A stretch of DNA of 64,000 bases from 79-D21 sp964521575 (GCA_964521575.1 CAZFSR010000001.1:186001-250000); one strand, 5' to 3'; positions 43,742 to 52,971 are shown, counted from the stretch's first letter. The notes: generated by a model not told the origin, from the sequence alone. Made by a program: numbers and translations.

Positions 43742-44284
43742 TTAACGGTTTTCGTCGTGTGCCTCGAAAACCTGCTTCGCGTAGCTGTCCAGCAGCGCCT
43801 CGCAGCTTTTAAGGCGCTGCTCGGCTTCTTCGGCCAGGGCCGCGCCGTAAAAATCCAGTTTGCGGATCTTCTCAAGCCATGATGCCAGCTTTTGCAGATC
43901 GACATCGTTTTCTTCCAGTTCGGCGTAGGTGAAGTGCTGTGCAGCCGTTTCCTTCGCGATCTCCGCTTCAAAATCCTTGCACTTGTCGAGGAATTCGACG
44001 TACTCCTCGTCGCGGTCAGCTTTAAAGCGGGCAAGCACCTTGTCCTCCTGCGCGCGGTCAAGCGCAGCCGTCTCAAGCAGGACCGACTCGCCGGACATCT
44101 CCCGAATCTCGTTCTCGATGATTTTCAGGCGGCGCGTATGATCGTCGGTCTTGGGCAGCAGGCAGACGCCGCTTTGCAGGTAGACGGCTCCCATGCCCTT
44201 GAGCCTACGCCAGAGGGCGATTCGCTTTTTGGCGGGTTCGACAGGAACTTTGTAGATCAGCAGTAGCCAATTCCTCGTCTCCAT
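43742..44284 (-). CDS. ChrB N-terminal domain protein (chromate resistance-type)
   Basis: 180 residues from ATG 44284. NWLLLIYKVPVEPAKKRIAL near the start and LQSGVCLLPKTDDHTRRLK are typical of the ChrB N-terminal domain, the regulator part of chromate resistance loci. The C-terminal DUF-like half of full-length ChrB is missing, and no chrA transporter is in the window. There is no ribosome site, and a promoter puts the start next to the ATG (see 44292-44320). A link to chromate is by homology only. Confidence 0.78.
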   Translation of the reverse strand: METRNWLLLIYKVPVEPAKKRIALWRRLKGMGAVYLQSGVCLLPKTDDHTRRLKIIENEIREMSGESVLLETAALDRAQEDKVLARFKADRDEEYVEFLDKCKDFEAEIAKETAAQHFTYAELEENDVDLQKLASWLEKIRKLDFYGAALAEEAEQRLKSCEALLDSYAKQVFEAHDENR

Positions 44285-44291
44285 GGCTTGG

Positions 44292-44320
44292 ATTATTGCA
44301 TAACAGCCGTAACAAAACAA
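44292..44320 (-). promoter_or_regulatory. promoter giving a probable leaderless mRNA
   Basis: On the minus strand, TTGTTT (44320-44315) and AATAAT (44297-44292) are 17 bp apart. Only seven bases separate the -10 from the ATG at 44284, so transcription should begin at or very near the start codon, which matches the absence of a Shine-Dalgarno site. Confidence 0.55.
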
Positions 44321-44443
44321 GAGAAACGATATGGATTTCCCTTGAACAACGAGATTGTCTTTCCTGAACGGGGCGGTGAAAACGTCGTCCAGGACGAACA
44401 GGGGCAAACTTTTTGACAAGAAGCCTTCGCGTGTCCCTCTCCA

Positions 44444-44497
44444 TTGACAACAAGAGCTGCCGGGGCTATCCTTCATTTCGAAGTTGTTCGAAATGAA
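44444..44497 (+). promoter_or_regulatory. arsR promoter with ArsR operator
   Basis: TTGACA (44444-44449) and TATCCT (44467-44472) are 17 bp apart. TTCATTTCGAA (44472-44482) and TTCGAAATGAA (44487-44497) form a perfect 11-bp inverted repeat with a 4-bp spacer, overlapping the -10 end and the transcription start. This is a textbook autorepressor site for the arsR gene 21 bp downstream. Confidence 0.85.
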
Positions 44498-44518
44498 CTG
44501 AGAGAAGAGGGACATCCC

Positions 44519-44866
44519 TTGGAAGACACCCTGAACACAATCAAGGCTCTAGCAGACAGGCACCGGATCCGGGCGCTCCTCGCCCTGGAGGGGCAGGAGC
44601 TCTGCCTTTGCAACCTGCAGGACCTGCTGGGACTCGTCCCCTCCTCGGTGTCCCGGCACATGTCTATCCTGCAGGACGCCGGCTTCGTCGTTTCGATGAA
44701 GAAAGGCAAATGGACCTATTTCAGCCTGGCGCCGCTCGATGGAAATACGGCCTGCTCCAGCCTTCTCCGCTGGGTCCTGGAAAGCCTGGAAGAGGATCCT
44801 GCAACGCTGGCCGACCGTGAGTTCGTCCGGCAACTGAAGAAAAAAGACAGCGAACGCTGCAAATAA
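44519..44866 (+). CDS. arsR: ArsR-type arsenite-responsive repressor
   Basis: 115 residues from TTG 44519 behind AGAAGAGGG. The winged helix has LADRHRIRALLAL, then the ELCLCNLQDLL element whose CxC pair lies at the start of the recognition helix, as in As(III)-binding ArsR (ELCVCDL), and SRHMSILQDAGFV. It should repress the operon arsR-BFD-acr3-usp through the palindrome upstream and release on arsenite or antimonite. It reads away from the divergent ChrB-like gene. Confidence 0.88.
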   Translation: MEDTLNTIKALADRHRIRALLALEGQELCLCNLQDLLGLVPSSVSRHMSILQDAGFVVSMKKGKWTYFSLAPLDGNTACSSLLRWVLESLEEDPATLADREFVRQLKKKDSERCK

Positions 44867-44889
44867 CCCCCACAGGAGGAGACAAAACG

Positions 44890-45150
44890 ATGACCGCACC
44901 AACCGACTGGAAAAAGGCCCCCGCAAGCCAGACCGTCTGCTACTGCAACAACGTGAATAAGGAAGAGATCGTCCGGGCGATCGCCAGGGGAGCGGAAACC
45001 GTGGAAGACGTCACGCGGCTGACAGGTGCCGGAAAGGGAAACGAGTGCGCGACAAAGAACCCCACCGGGCGCTGCTGCCGCCCTGATATCCAGGCCCTGG
45101 TCGACGCCTACCTGCCTGCGCTCAAGGCAATCAAGAGCGGATGCACCTGA
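44890..45150 (+). CDS. BFD-like [2Fe-2S] protein
   Basis: 86 residues, 23 bp after arsR. A BFD-like fold is indicated by VCYCNNVNKEEIVRAI and NECATKNPTGRCCRPDI, with cysteine spacing CxC...C...CC expected for a [2Fe-2S] centre. Similar proteins lie in arsenic operons of anaerobes. It might deliver electrons or bind arsenic; the role is unknown. Confidence 0.78.
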   Translation: MTAPTDWKKAPASQTVCYCNNVNKEEIVRAIARGAETVEDVTRLTGAGKGNECATKNPTGRCCRPDIQALVDAYLPALKAIKSGCT

Positions 45151-45268
45151 GGGGGCAACTGCTGAAAACGCGGCGGTTCGCCGCAGACCCTCAAGAAATC
45201 CCGTAATCCTTTTGTCGTCCTGTTTTTGAAACAATCGACCCCACATTTGCCAAGGAGGCATTACCGAA

Positions 45269-46462
45269 ATGGCACAGGCCGCGCCTAACGGTGACCGCAA
45301 GCTCACGAACGTGTTCGAACGCTACCTGACGATCTGGGTGGCCCTTTGTATCGTGGGGGGCATCCTGCTCGGGAAGATGGCCCCGGACCTCGCCAAGACT
45401 TTGGACGGGATGTCGATCTTCGTCGATGGGGCCCCCGTCGTTTCGATCCCCATCGCCATCTGTCTCTTTTTCATGATGTACCCCATCATGGTGAAGATCG
45501 ACTTCGCCGAGGTGGTCAAGGCCGGCAGGTCCGGCAAGCCGGTCTTCCTGACCCTGTTCGTCAACTGGGCGATCAAGCCCTTCACCATGTACGCCATCGC
45601 GATCTTCTTCCTGGGGTTCCTCTTCAAGGGCTTCATCGGACCCGACGCGGTGGACCTCGTCAAGATGCCCTTCGGCCTGAACCTGCCCGTGGGGGCGGTC
45701 CACGGTGACGGCGTGGTCGTCCTCGCCAACGGCATCAAGCAGCTCCAGGTTCCACTCTGGCGCAGCTACCTGGCCGGGGCCATTTTGCTGGGGATCGCCC
45801 CCTGCACGGCCATGGTCCTGGTCTGGGGCTACCTTGCCCGCGGTAACGACGGCCTGACGCTGGTCATGGTCGCCATCAACTCCCTGACGATGCTGGTTCT
45901 TTACGGTCCGCTCGGAGGATTCCTCCTGGGCGTGGGGCGGCTTCCAGTACCCTGGCAGGCCCTGGTGCTTTCCATCGCTATTTACGTGGCCCTTCCCCTC
46001 GTCGCCGGGTATTTCTCGCGGAAATGGATCATCGCCGCGAAAGGCGTCACCTGGTTCACGGAGAAGTTCCTGCACATCCTCTCGCCCATCACGATCGTCG
46101 CCCTGCTGACGACGCTGGTGCTGCTCTTCAGCTTCAAGGGAGAGGTCATCGTGGCCAACCCGCTGACGATCCTCTGGATCGCGATCCCGCTGTTCATCCA
46201 GACGATCCTGATCTTCGCGCTGGGCTACTGGACAGCCCGGATGATGAAACTACCCTACGCCGACGCAGCCCCTGCCGCGATGATCGGGGCCTCGAACCAC
46301 TTCGAGGTCGCCATCGCCACGGCGACGATGCTCTTCGGGCTTTCCAGCGGGGCGGCCCTGGCCACGGTGGTCGGGGTGCTCATCGAGGTTCCCGTGATGC
46401 TGATGCTGGTACGCTTCTGCCTGAAGACCCAGCATTGGTTCGATTCGCCCGGAAAAGCTTAG
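45269..46462 (+). CDS. acr3: ACR3-family arsenite efflux permease
   Basis: 397 residues with about ten helices. FERYLTIWVALCIVGGILLGK, GIAPCTAMVLVWGYLARGN (the conserved Cys of ACR3) and GASNHFEVAIATATMLFG are diagnostic of ACR3 proteins, which export arsenite by membrane potential. A loop of about 25 residues around GPDAVDLVKMPFGLN is longer than in most members. It is third in the arsR operon. Confidence 0.92.
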   Translation: MAQAAPNGDRKLTNVFERYLTIWVALCIVGGILLGKMAPDLAKTLDGMSIFVDGAPVVSIPIAICLFFMMYPIMVKIDFAEVVKAGRSGKPVFLTLFVNWAIKPFTMYAIAIFFLGFLFKGFIGPDAVDLVKMPFGLNLPVGAVHGDGVVVLANGIKQLQVPLWRSYLAGAILLGIAPCTAMVLVWGYLARGNDGLTLVMVAINSLTMLVLYGPLGGFLLGVGRLPVPWQALVLSIAIYVALPLVAGYFSRKWIIAAKGVTWFTEKFLHILSPITIVALLTTLVLLFSFKGEVIVANPLTILWIAIPLFIQTILIFALGYWTARMMKLPYADAAPAAMIGASNHFEVAIATATMLFGLSSGAALATVVGVLIEVPVMLMLVRFCLKTQHWFDSPGKA

Positions 46463-46481
46463 GCTGAAAGAGGTGAGCGAA

Positions 46482-47342
46482 ATGTTCTCAAGAATTCTCG
46501 TGGCAACCGACCTGTCAGAAGCCTCCGACCGCGTGGTCTGCGCCCTGGGAAGTCTCAAGTCCTGGGGGACCCGGGAGGCGGTCCTCGTCAGCTGCTTCAA
46601 CATCCGGGACGTGGGGTCGCTGGCCCCCGGCCTGATGGAACTTTCAAAACCGGCCTTCGAGAAACAAAAGAAGGCCCTGGAGGAGATGGGGTATGCCGTC
46701 ACGGCCAAGATGGTGCTGGGCTTGCCGCAGATCGAAATATCCCGGCAGGCCGAAGAACACGATTGTTCCCTTATCGTCGTGGGTTCCCACGGCCACTCCT
46801 TCTCGAAGGACATCCTGTTGGGGGGAACGGCCAGCGCCGTCGTGCACAGCGCCACGCGGCCGGTCCTCATCCTGCGCCTGAACGGCCACGACCCGGAACA
46901 GAAAGGGGCCGCCTGCAACTGCCTCGGGCATATCCTCTTTCCCACGGATTTCTCGGACAACGCCGACAGGGCCTTCCTGACCCTTCGGAAGATCGTCGAG
47001 AGCGGGGCCAGGCGCGTGACGCTCCTCCACGTGCAGGACAAAGAGAAGATCGAACGGCATCTCAAGGACAAGCTCGAAACTTTCAACGAGATCGACCGGG
47101 GCCGCCTGGAGAGGCTGAAGGCGGATCTCCTGAGCCTGGGAGCCCGGGATGTCGACATCGAGATCCCCTACGGCAACCCGAAGAAGGAAGTCGTGGACCG
47201 GGCGAACCGGCCCGACATCTCCCTGGTCGTCATGGGAAGCCAGGGACGGGGCTATCTTCAGGAGGTTTTCCTCGGGAGCCTCAGCCACGAGATGGCGCGG
47301 CGAAGCAAGGCACCCCTGCTGCTTGTTCCCGCCCTTCGCTGA
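46482..47342 (+). CDS. tandem universal stress protein
   Basis: 286 residues from ATG 46482, preferred over GTG 46473 because AGAGGTG then has correct spacing. Two UspA domains: ILVATDLSEASDR at the start with GSHGHSFSKDILLGGTAS (about 103-120), and ILFPTDFSDNADRAF with GSQGRGYLQEVFLGS (about 255-270). The ATP-binding GxxGx9GS is preserved in both. It follows acr3 by 19 bp. A similar tandem protein lies at 50843-51712. Confidence 0.87.
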   Translation: MFSRILVATDLSEASDRVVCALGSLKSWGTREAVLVSCFNIRDVGSLAPGLMELSKPAFEKQKKALEEMGYAVTAKMVLGLPQIEISRQAEEHDCSLIVVGSHGHSFSKDILLGGTASAVVHSATRPVLILRLNGHDPEQKGAACNCLGHILFPTDFSDNADRAFLTLRKIVESGARRVTLLHVQDKEKIERHLKDKLETFNEIDRGRLERLKADLLSLGARDVDIEIPYGNPKKEVVDRANRPDISLVVMGSQGRGYLQEVFLGSLSHEMARRSKAPLLLVPALR

Positions 47343-47387
47343 GGGCTTTCTGAAGTCAGCTGGAATAAAACCGGAAGGGGGATCGCG

Positions 47388-47702
47388 ATGAAAAAGATGA
47401 AGATCACGTCGGAATTCTGGATGGAACAGGTCCGCATTCACGGCAACGAGTTCCGCCTCCACATGGCTACGATCATCGCCGGGTGATGAACGGCCTATAA
47501 AGGCCCGGAGGGCCTTTGGGGAAAACCTGCGGAGGAAGACCTTGAGCAGTATCAAGGATACGAAGTCGAAGATCACCCTGAACTGAAGTGCTGGATCAAA
47601 AGGGACGTCCTGGAGTGGATGGCCCGGACGACGCCGACTCCCGAGGGGGATTACCTCTTCGCGGTGGAAGGGGCAGGGCGCTTGCGGTATCGGTTGGTCT
47701 GA
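47388..47702 (+). pseudogene. open frame interrupted by two tandem UGA codons
   Basis: ATG 47388 follows GGAAGGGGG and encodes 32 residues ending HMATIIAG, then TGA TGA (47484-47489). The same frame continues for 70 more codons (TAYKGPEGLWGKP... to LRYRLV) before TGA 47700. The 3' part looks coding. Directly after the stops, AAAGGCCC/GGGCCTTT (47499-47517) forms an 8-bp stem with a GGA loop, 17 nt after the second UGA. Either this is a decayed gene or an unusual read-through. It fills most of the 457-bp gap between usp and the thioredoxin gene. I do not recognise the protein. Confidence 0.4.
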
Positions 47703-47729
47703 AGCGACGTTGAGGCTTGAAGAAGAATC

Positions 47730-47770
47730 GGGGAAAGCCCCCTCCTGGACGCCGAAGGGGCTTTCCCCGG
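47730..47770 (+). terminator. hairpin before the thioredoxin gene
   Basis: CGGGGAAAGCCCC (47730-47742) and GGGGCTTTCCCCG (47758-47770) make a perfect 13-bp stem with a 15-nt loop. The following bases are GTTGTC, a weak T-tract. It should end or attenuate the arsR-acr3-usp transcript. Confidence 0.65.
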
Positions 47771-47799
47771 TTGTCATGCCATGGGAGGCTGATGGGGAA

Positions 47800-48345
47800 A
47801 TGGGCTTCAAGAACCTGGAGGATTTCAAAAAATCAACATGCATGAAAGTGGCGGTCATTCTACTGGTTGCCTTAGCAATTGGCGGCATCTGGTTTGCGAA
47901 GCAGCGGGGTAAAAGCGTGCAAACCGCGGGCCAGTCCGGCAGCGGCCCCCTTGCCGTGACAGAAGCGAAGGAGATGGAACGACTCCGCTCCCTGGGCCTT
48001 CCCGTCGTCATCGATTTCGGCGCGGACTCCTGCATCCCCTGCAAGGAGATGGCGCCGGTCCTGGAGGAATTGAATCGCACCCTGCAGGGCAAAGCGGTGA
48101 TCAAGTTCGTGGACGTCTGGAAATACCAGAAACTGGCGGAAGGCTACCCCCTCAGGCTCATCCCGACCCAGTTTTTCTTCGACAAGGACGGAAAACCGTT
48201 CTCGCCTTCCGATGCCCGGAAATTCCAGATGATCCTTTACGCGTCCCCGGAGTCGAAGGAACACCTGTTTACCGCCCACGAGGGCGGGATGACAAAGGCA
48301 CAACTGCTCGCCGTGCTGGCCGAGATGGGAGTCCGGGTTGATTGA
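47800..48345 (+). CDS. membrane-anchored thioredoxin-like protein
   Basis: 181 residues. One transmembrane helix (about 16-35) is followed by a thioredoxin fold with the redox motif CIPCKEM (DFGADSCIPCKEMAPVL) and the cis-proline region LIPTQFFFDKDG. The start is uncertain among several ATG codons; 47800 has a GGGAGG site. Its end overlaps the ccdA-like gene by 8 bp, a common pairing in which CcdA supplies electrons to an extracytoplasmic thioredoxin. Confidence 0.82.
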   Translation: MGFKNLEDFKKSTCMKVAVILLVALAIGGIWFAKQRGKSVQTAGQSGSGPLAVTEAKEMERLRSLGLPVVIDFGADSCIPCKEMAPVLEELNRTLQGKAVIKFVDVWKYQKLAEGYPLRLIPTQFFFDKDGKPFSPSDARKFQMILYASPESKEHLFTAHEGGMTKAQLLAVLAEMGVRVD

Positions 48346-49030
48346 CGGGTGGCTGGCCGTCCTTTCGGAATCCATCCGAAGCAGCACGGCCCTTTCCCCG
48401 CTTTTGGCGCTGCTGGCAGGGGCGATCACATCGGTCACGCCTTGCGCCCTGACCAGCGTCCCTCTCGTCATCGCCTACGTGGGAGGCACGGGACAGAACG
48501 ATCCCCGAAAAGGCTTCGCCCTTTCCGCAGTCTTTTGCCTCGGGATGGCGGCAACCTTCACGGCCCTCGGAGCGGCAGCTTCGCTGCTTGGCAAGCTGAT
48601 GGGCACCTCTTCCCCGTTATGGTTCATCGCGCTTGGAATTCTCATGCTGCTCATGGCCCTGCAGGTCCTCGGGGTTTTCGAGTTCGTCCCGTCAACCCGC
48701 CTTTTTTCCAGGAACCGTCGGAGGGGCTACCTCGGCGCTTTTTTTGCGGGCGTCCTGGGAGGCTTCTTCTCGTCTCCCTGCGCGACACCCGTGCTGGTCG
48801 TCCTTCTCGGGCTCGTTGCCAAAAGCGGTGACGTCGGCAGGGGCATCTTCCTGCTGCTGCTTTATTCCCTCGGGCACAGCGTTCTCGTCCTGGCTGCCGG
48901 AACATCGACGAGCTTCGCGGCCAAAATCGCATCAAGCGAAAGATATGGCCTGTTCAGCACCGTCGTGAAGTTCGCCATGGGAATCGGGCTTTTGCTGGTC
49001 TCGTTCACCCTGTTCTACCTGGGGTTCTGA
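48338..49030 (+). CDS. CcdA/DsbD-type thiol:disulfide transmembrane electron carrier
   Basis: 230 residues from TTG 48338. Six hydrophobic helices; the paired prolines and cysteines TPCALTS (first half) and SSPCATPVLV (second half) are the DsbD/CcdA signature. It moves reducing equivalents from cytoplasmic thioredoxin to the outside, here to the adjacent thioredoxin-like protein. Next to arsenic genes it may support reduction or extrusion chemistry. It ends in a strong terminator. Confidence 0.87.
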   Translation: MIDGWLAVLSESIRSSTALSPLLALLAGAITSVTPCALTSVPLVIAYVGGTGQNDPRKGFALSAVFCLGMAATFTALGAAASLLGKLMGTSSPLWFIALGILMLLMALQVLGVFEFVPSTRLFSRNRRRGYLGAFFAGVLGGFFSSPCATPVLVVLLGLVAKSGDVGRGIFLLLLYSLGHSVLVLAAGTSTSFAAKIASSERYGLFSTVVKFAMGIGLLLVSFTLFYLGF

Positions 49031-49053
49031 AACCTTCCGGGTAGCCTGGTGGC

Positions 49054-49092
49054 AGAAGGCCCCGGGATCCGAGGATCCCGGGGCCTTCTTTT
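49054..49092. terminator. bidirectional intrinsic terminator
   Basis: A 17-bp perfect stem (49054-49070 with 49073-49089) ends in TTTT on the + strand. It separates the converging ccdA-like and ferredoxin genes and serves both. Confidence 0.88.
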
Positions 49093-49110
49093 CCAGAAAT
49101 TTTGAGCGCT

Positions 49111-49395
49111 TCAGGAACTTTTCCTTCGCTCCAGGAGTTCCAGCAGGGCCAGCTTCGTCTCCGCCTTGTCCGGGAACGAGATGGCCCCCACCGGGCAGAA
49201 GCGCGCGCACTTGTCGCACAGCACCACGCATTGGAGGGGGTTGACGACCTCCATTTTTCCCCTCTCTTCCGAGAGGGCATAGACCCCGTTGGCACAGCAT
49301 TCAAGGCATGCTCCGCACCCGATGCAGGCCGAGTCGTCGATGGTCGGATTCCAGGCAATCTCTTCTCGCGGGATACCCATGTAGTCGCCGGACAA
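49111..49395 (-). CDS. 2[4Fe-4S] ferredoxin-like protein
   Basis: 94 residues from TTG 49395 behind AGGGGAG; ATG 49380 is an alternative. Two clusters are indicated by CIGCGACLECC and CDKCARFCP, both with spacing usual for bacterial ferredoxins, plus one extra Cys. It lies 32 bp after the Cys-motif protein gene and is the last gene of a metal/redox unit. It probably carries electrons for that partner. Confidence 0.83.
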   Translation of the reverse strand: MSGDYMGIPREEIAWNPTIDDSACIGCGACLECCANGVYALSEERGKMEVVNPLQCVVLCDKCARFCPVGAISFPDKAETKLALLELLERRKSS

Positions 49396-49427
49396 AAACC
49401 CGTCTCCCCTTTCGAAATCGAGCGCCC

Positions 49428-49784
49428 CTAGGACTCCAGGGCTTCCCTGATCCGGTTGAAAACCGTTTCCGTGTCGGCCTGGGCCATGCTGACCGGGATC
49501 CAGTGGGCCGAGTCCATGGGGACCCCGGCCTTGGCAAACCCATCGCGCAGCAGTTTCTCCTGCCGCTTTTCCGCACAGGCCGCTGAAATCACCTTGATGT
49601 CCTCCGAGAGCAACCGCCCCATCAGGCGTTCCCCATCCTCCTCGCAAAGGCGCGGGTGAAGGGCCATGAATTCGACCTTGTCCCCGAATTCCAGGCGAAC
49701 GCGCTCCGCGAGGGCCCAGAAGTCGATCCCCGCCATGCTGGGGCACGAACCGCTGCAGGTGCAGAACAGGATTCCCTTTGGCAT
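49428..49784 (-). CDS. small cysteine-motif redox protein
   Basis: 118 residues from ATG 49784 behind AAAGGAG. The N-terminal LFCTCSGSCPSMAGI has a CxCxxxC motif, and SAACAEKRQEKLL holds a further Cys. The pattern recalls HdrA/MvhD-like electron-transfer modules but no firm family is seen. It is co-transcribed with the ferredoxin gene. Confidence 0.6.
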   Translation of the reverse strand: MPKGILFCTCSGSCPSMAGIDFWALAERVRLEFGDKVEFMALHPRLCEEDGERLMGRLLSEDIKVISAACAEKRQEKLLRDGFAKAGVPMDSAHWIPVSMAQADTETVFNRIREALES

Positions 49785-49832
49785 GCCGCTCACTCCTTTC
49801 CGGACATTTACGATCCCCGCAACCGGTTTCCC

Positions 49833-50807
49833 TTAGCCGGAGTGCGTGATGTCCAGTCCCGAACAACGCCCGCCGACGCAGGCAGCGAACTCGAACTGCA
49901 GCGTCACGTGGCCGATGCCGAATTCCTCCCTAATCCGCTTCGAAAGCCTGGCCAAAAGTTCGTCCGTGCGGCTTCGGGCCTCCTCGCAGACTGTCACGTG
50001 GGCTTCCAGGAACACCTCCGTGCCGTCCGTTGTCCACAGGTGCACGTGGTGCATGTCCACGACCTCCGGCTGGGACTCCACTTCCTCGACCAGTGGGTCG
50101 ATCCGGATCCCTTCCGGGGTCCCCTGCATGAGGATGTGAATGGACGTTTTGAGCAGGGGCCAGGATTCCCGCAGGACGTAGAGCGAAACGGCCAGGGTCA
50201 GCAGCGGGTCCAGCCAGAACCAGCCGAAGGCCATCATCAGGAGGGCCGCGACGATCACGCCGACGGACGAGAGGGCATCCATGACGATATGGAGGTACGC
50301 CGACCGGATGTTGAGGCTGTCCTTCGAGTCCGCGTGGAGCAGCCAGGCCGTGAACAGGTTCCCGAGCAGCCCCACCGCTGCGACGGCCAGCATGATGCCG
50401 CCGGCCACCGGTTCCGGGTGAAGAAACTTGCGGACGGCCTCCACCAGCAGGAAGACGCCGATACCCATCAGGGCCACCGTGTTTACCAGCGAGGCCAAAA
50501 CTTCCGCCCGCTTGAACCCGAAGGAATGGGCGGGGGTCCGCTCCATTCGGGAGATGCGCTTCGCCAGCCAGCTGACGCCCAGGGACGACGCATCGGACAG
50601 GTTGTGCACCGCATCGGACAGGAGGGCCAGGCTGTTCGAAAACAAGCCTCCCGCCACCTCAGCCAGGGTGATGACCAGGTTCAGGACAAGGGACAGCGCG
50701 AGACGCCGCTCCGACGTGCCGGGCGCAACATGGGAATGCGCGTGGGAATGTCCATGGTCGTGATCATGGTCGTGCCCGTGGTCGTGGCCATTCTTTTCCG
50801 TCGTCAT
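49833..50807 (-). CDS. cation diffusion facilitator (Zn/Co/Cd exporter)
   Basis: 324 residues. A His/Asp-rich start (HDHGHDHDHDHGHSHAHSH, residues 8-26) precedes six helices with the Zn site motifs DAVHNLSDA and HIVMDALSS. The C-terminal cytoplasmic domain has HHVHLWTTDG. It matches the CzcD/ZitB branch of CDF antiporters. It lies between a tandem Usp and redox genes in one transcript. Confidence 0.92.
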   Translation of the reverse strand: MTTEKNGHDHGHDHDHDHGHSHAHSHVAPGTSERRLALSLVLNLVITLAEVAGGLFSNSLALLSDAVHNLSDASSLGVSWLAKRISRMERTPAHSFGFKRAEVLASLVNTVALMGIGVFLLVEAVRKFLHPEPVAGGIMLAVAAVGLLGNLFTAWLLHADSKDSLNIRSAYLHIVMDALSSVGVIVAALLMMAFGWFWLDPLLTLAVSLYVLRESWPLLKTSIHILMQGTPEGIRIDPLVEEVESQPEVVDMHHVHLWTTDGTEVFLEAHVTVCEEARSRTDELLARLSKRIREEFGIGHVTLQFEFAACVGGRCSGLDITHSG

Positions 50808-50842
50808 GGATTCCTCTTCTTCCTCTTCCTCTTTCAGCCCGT

Positions 50843-51712
50843 CTAGAACGGCAGGGGAGGGCGCGACAAGGGAATGACGAGCACCCCGCAGGAGGCCATC
50901 TGGGCGACCCGGAAGGCCGTCGTGCCGATGCGGTACATCTCCGATCGGCCCTGCCCCTGGGCCCCTAGAACGACGAGTGTTGGCCTGTTTTCTTCGATGT
51001 CGGCCAGAATTTCGTCCACCGGTTTTCCCGTCCGCATCCGCACGGTAACGTCCGGGATTCCCGCGGCTTTCAGGCTCTCGACGAATTCCTCCAGCCGCTC
51101 CTGCTCCAGGGCGACGATCTGCTCGATCTGTTCCCTGCTGACCAGCTTCAGCAGCAAGTCGATGTTTTTCTGCTCGTGGACATGAAGAAGCGTGACCTTT
51201 TTCACAGCGCCGGGATTCTCCCGGGCCAGCTTCTTCAGGGCCTGGAGCGCGTGATGAGCCTCGTTTGAAAAATCGATCCCCAGGACGACATCCTCGAGCG
51301 GGTGACGCTGGTCCCCCTCGCCGTGACAGACCATTACGGGACACGGGCAGAGTTCCAGGACCCGGAGAACCGTCTCTCCCATGATACGGGACTTCCACCG
51401 GGGGCTGTCTCCCCGGCCGATCACCACCAGGCTCGCTTCACGCACCTGGGCCTCGTGGACGATGACGTCGAAGGGAACGCCCCTTAGCGCGATCGCCTCC
51501 ACCTTGAAGCCACGACCTTCCAGGCGGGCTTTCTGCCTCCCGAGCCGGTCTTGTCCTTCCTCATCCAGGGTATGCCCATCGGAGCGCTCGTCCAGGACGT
51601 GGAGGAGCGTGATCCTGCCTACTTTTCCGGGATCCATGGAGCCCAAACTGCAGAGGATTTCCTCGGACCGGGGCCTGAGATCGGTTGCCACCAGGATATG
51701 CTTGAACATCAT
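50843..51712 (-). CDS. tandem universal stress protein
   Basis: 289 residues from ATG 51712, behind GGGAGGA. Two UspA domains: FKHILVATDLRPRSEEI and VVLGIDFSNEAHHALQ. In the second, GAQGQGRSEMYRIGTTA retains the GxxGx9G nucleotide motif; in the first it is GRGDSPRWKSRIMGETV, which keeps only part of it. It is in the minus-strand permease-usp-cdf transcript and mirrors the Usp encoded after acr3. Confidence 0.86.
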   Translation of the reverse strand: MMFKHILVATDLRPRSEEILCSLGSMDPGKVGRITLLHVLDERSDGHTLDEEGQDRLGRQKARLEGRGFKVEAIALRGVPFDVIVHEAQVREASLVVIGRGDSPRWKSRIMGETVLRVLELCPCPVMVCHGEGDQRHPLEDVVLGIDFSNEAHHALQALKKLARENPGAVKKVTLLHVHEQKNIDLLLKLVSREQIEQIVALEQERLEEFVESLKAAGIPDVTVRMRTGKPVDEILADIEENRPTLVVLGAQGQGRSEMYRIGTTAFRVAQMASCGVLVIPLSRPPLPF

Positions 51713-51749
51713 CGGTTTCCTCCCTTTTGACAAATCGCGGATGCCCGGC

Positions 51750-52919
<1,170 letters not shown>

Positions 52920-52971
52920 GGAAGTCACCTCTTCGAAGAATAAGTGCGGTTTACTTCACATATTGGACCTG

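Noticed and set aside
43742..44284. Cas2-like nuclease
   Set aside because: A small protein with a ferredoxin-like N terminus can look similar, but NWLLLIYKVP and LQSGVCLLP are ChrB N-domain motifs and there is no CRISPR array nearby.
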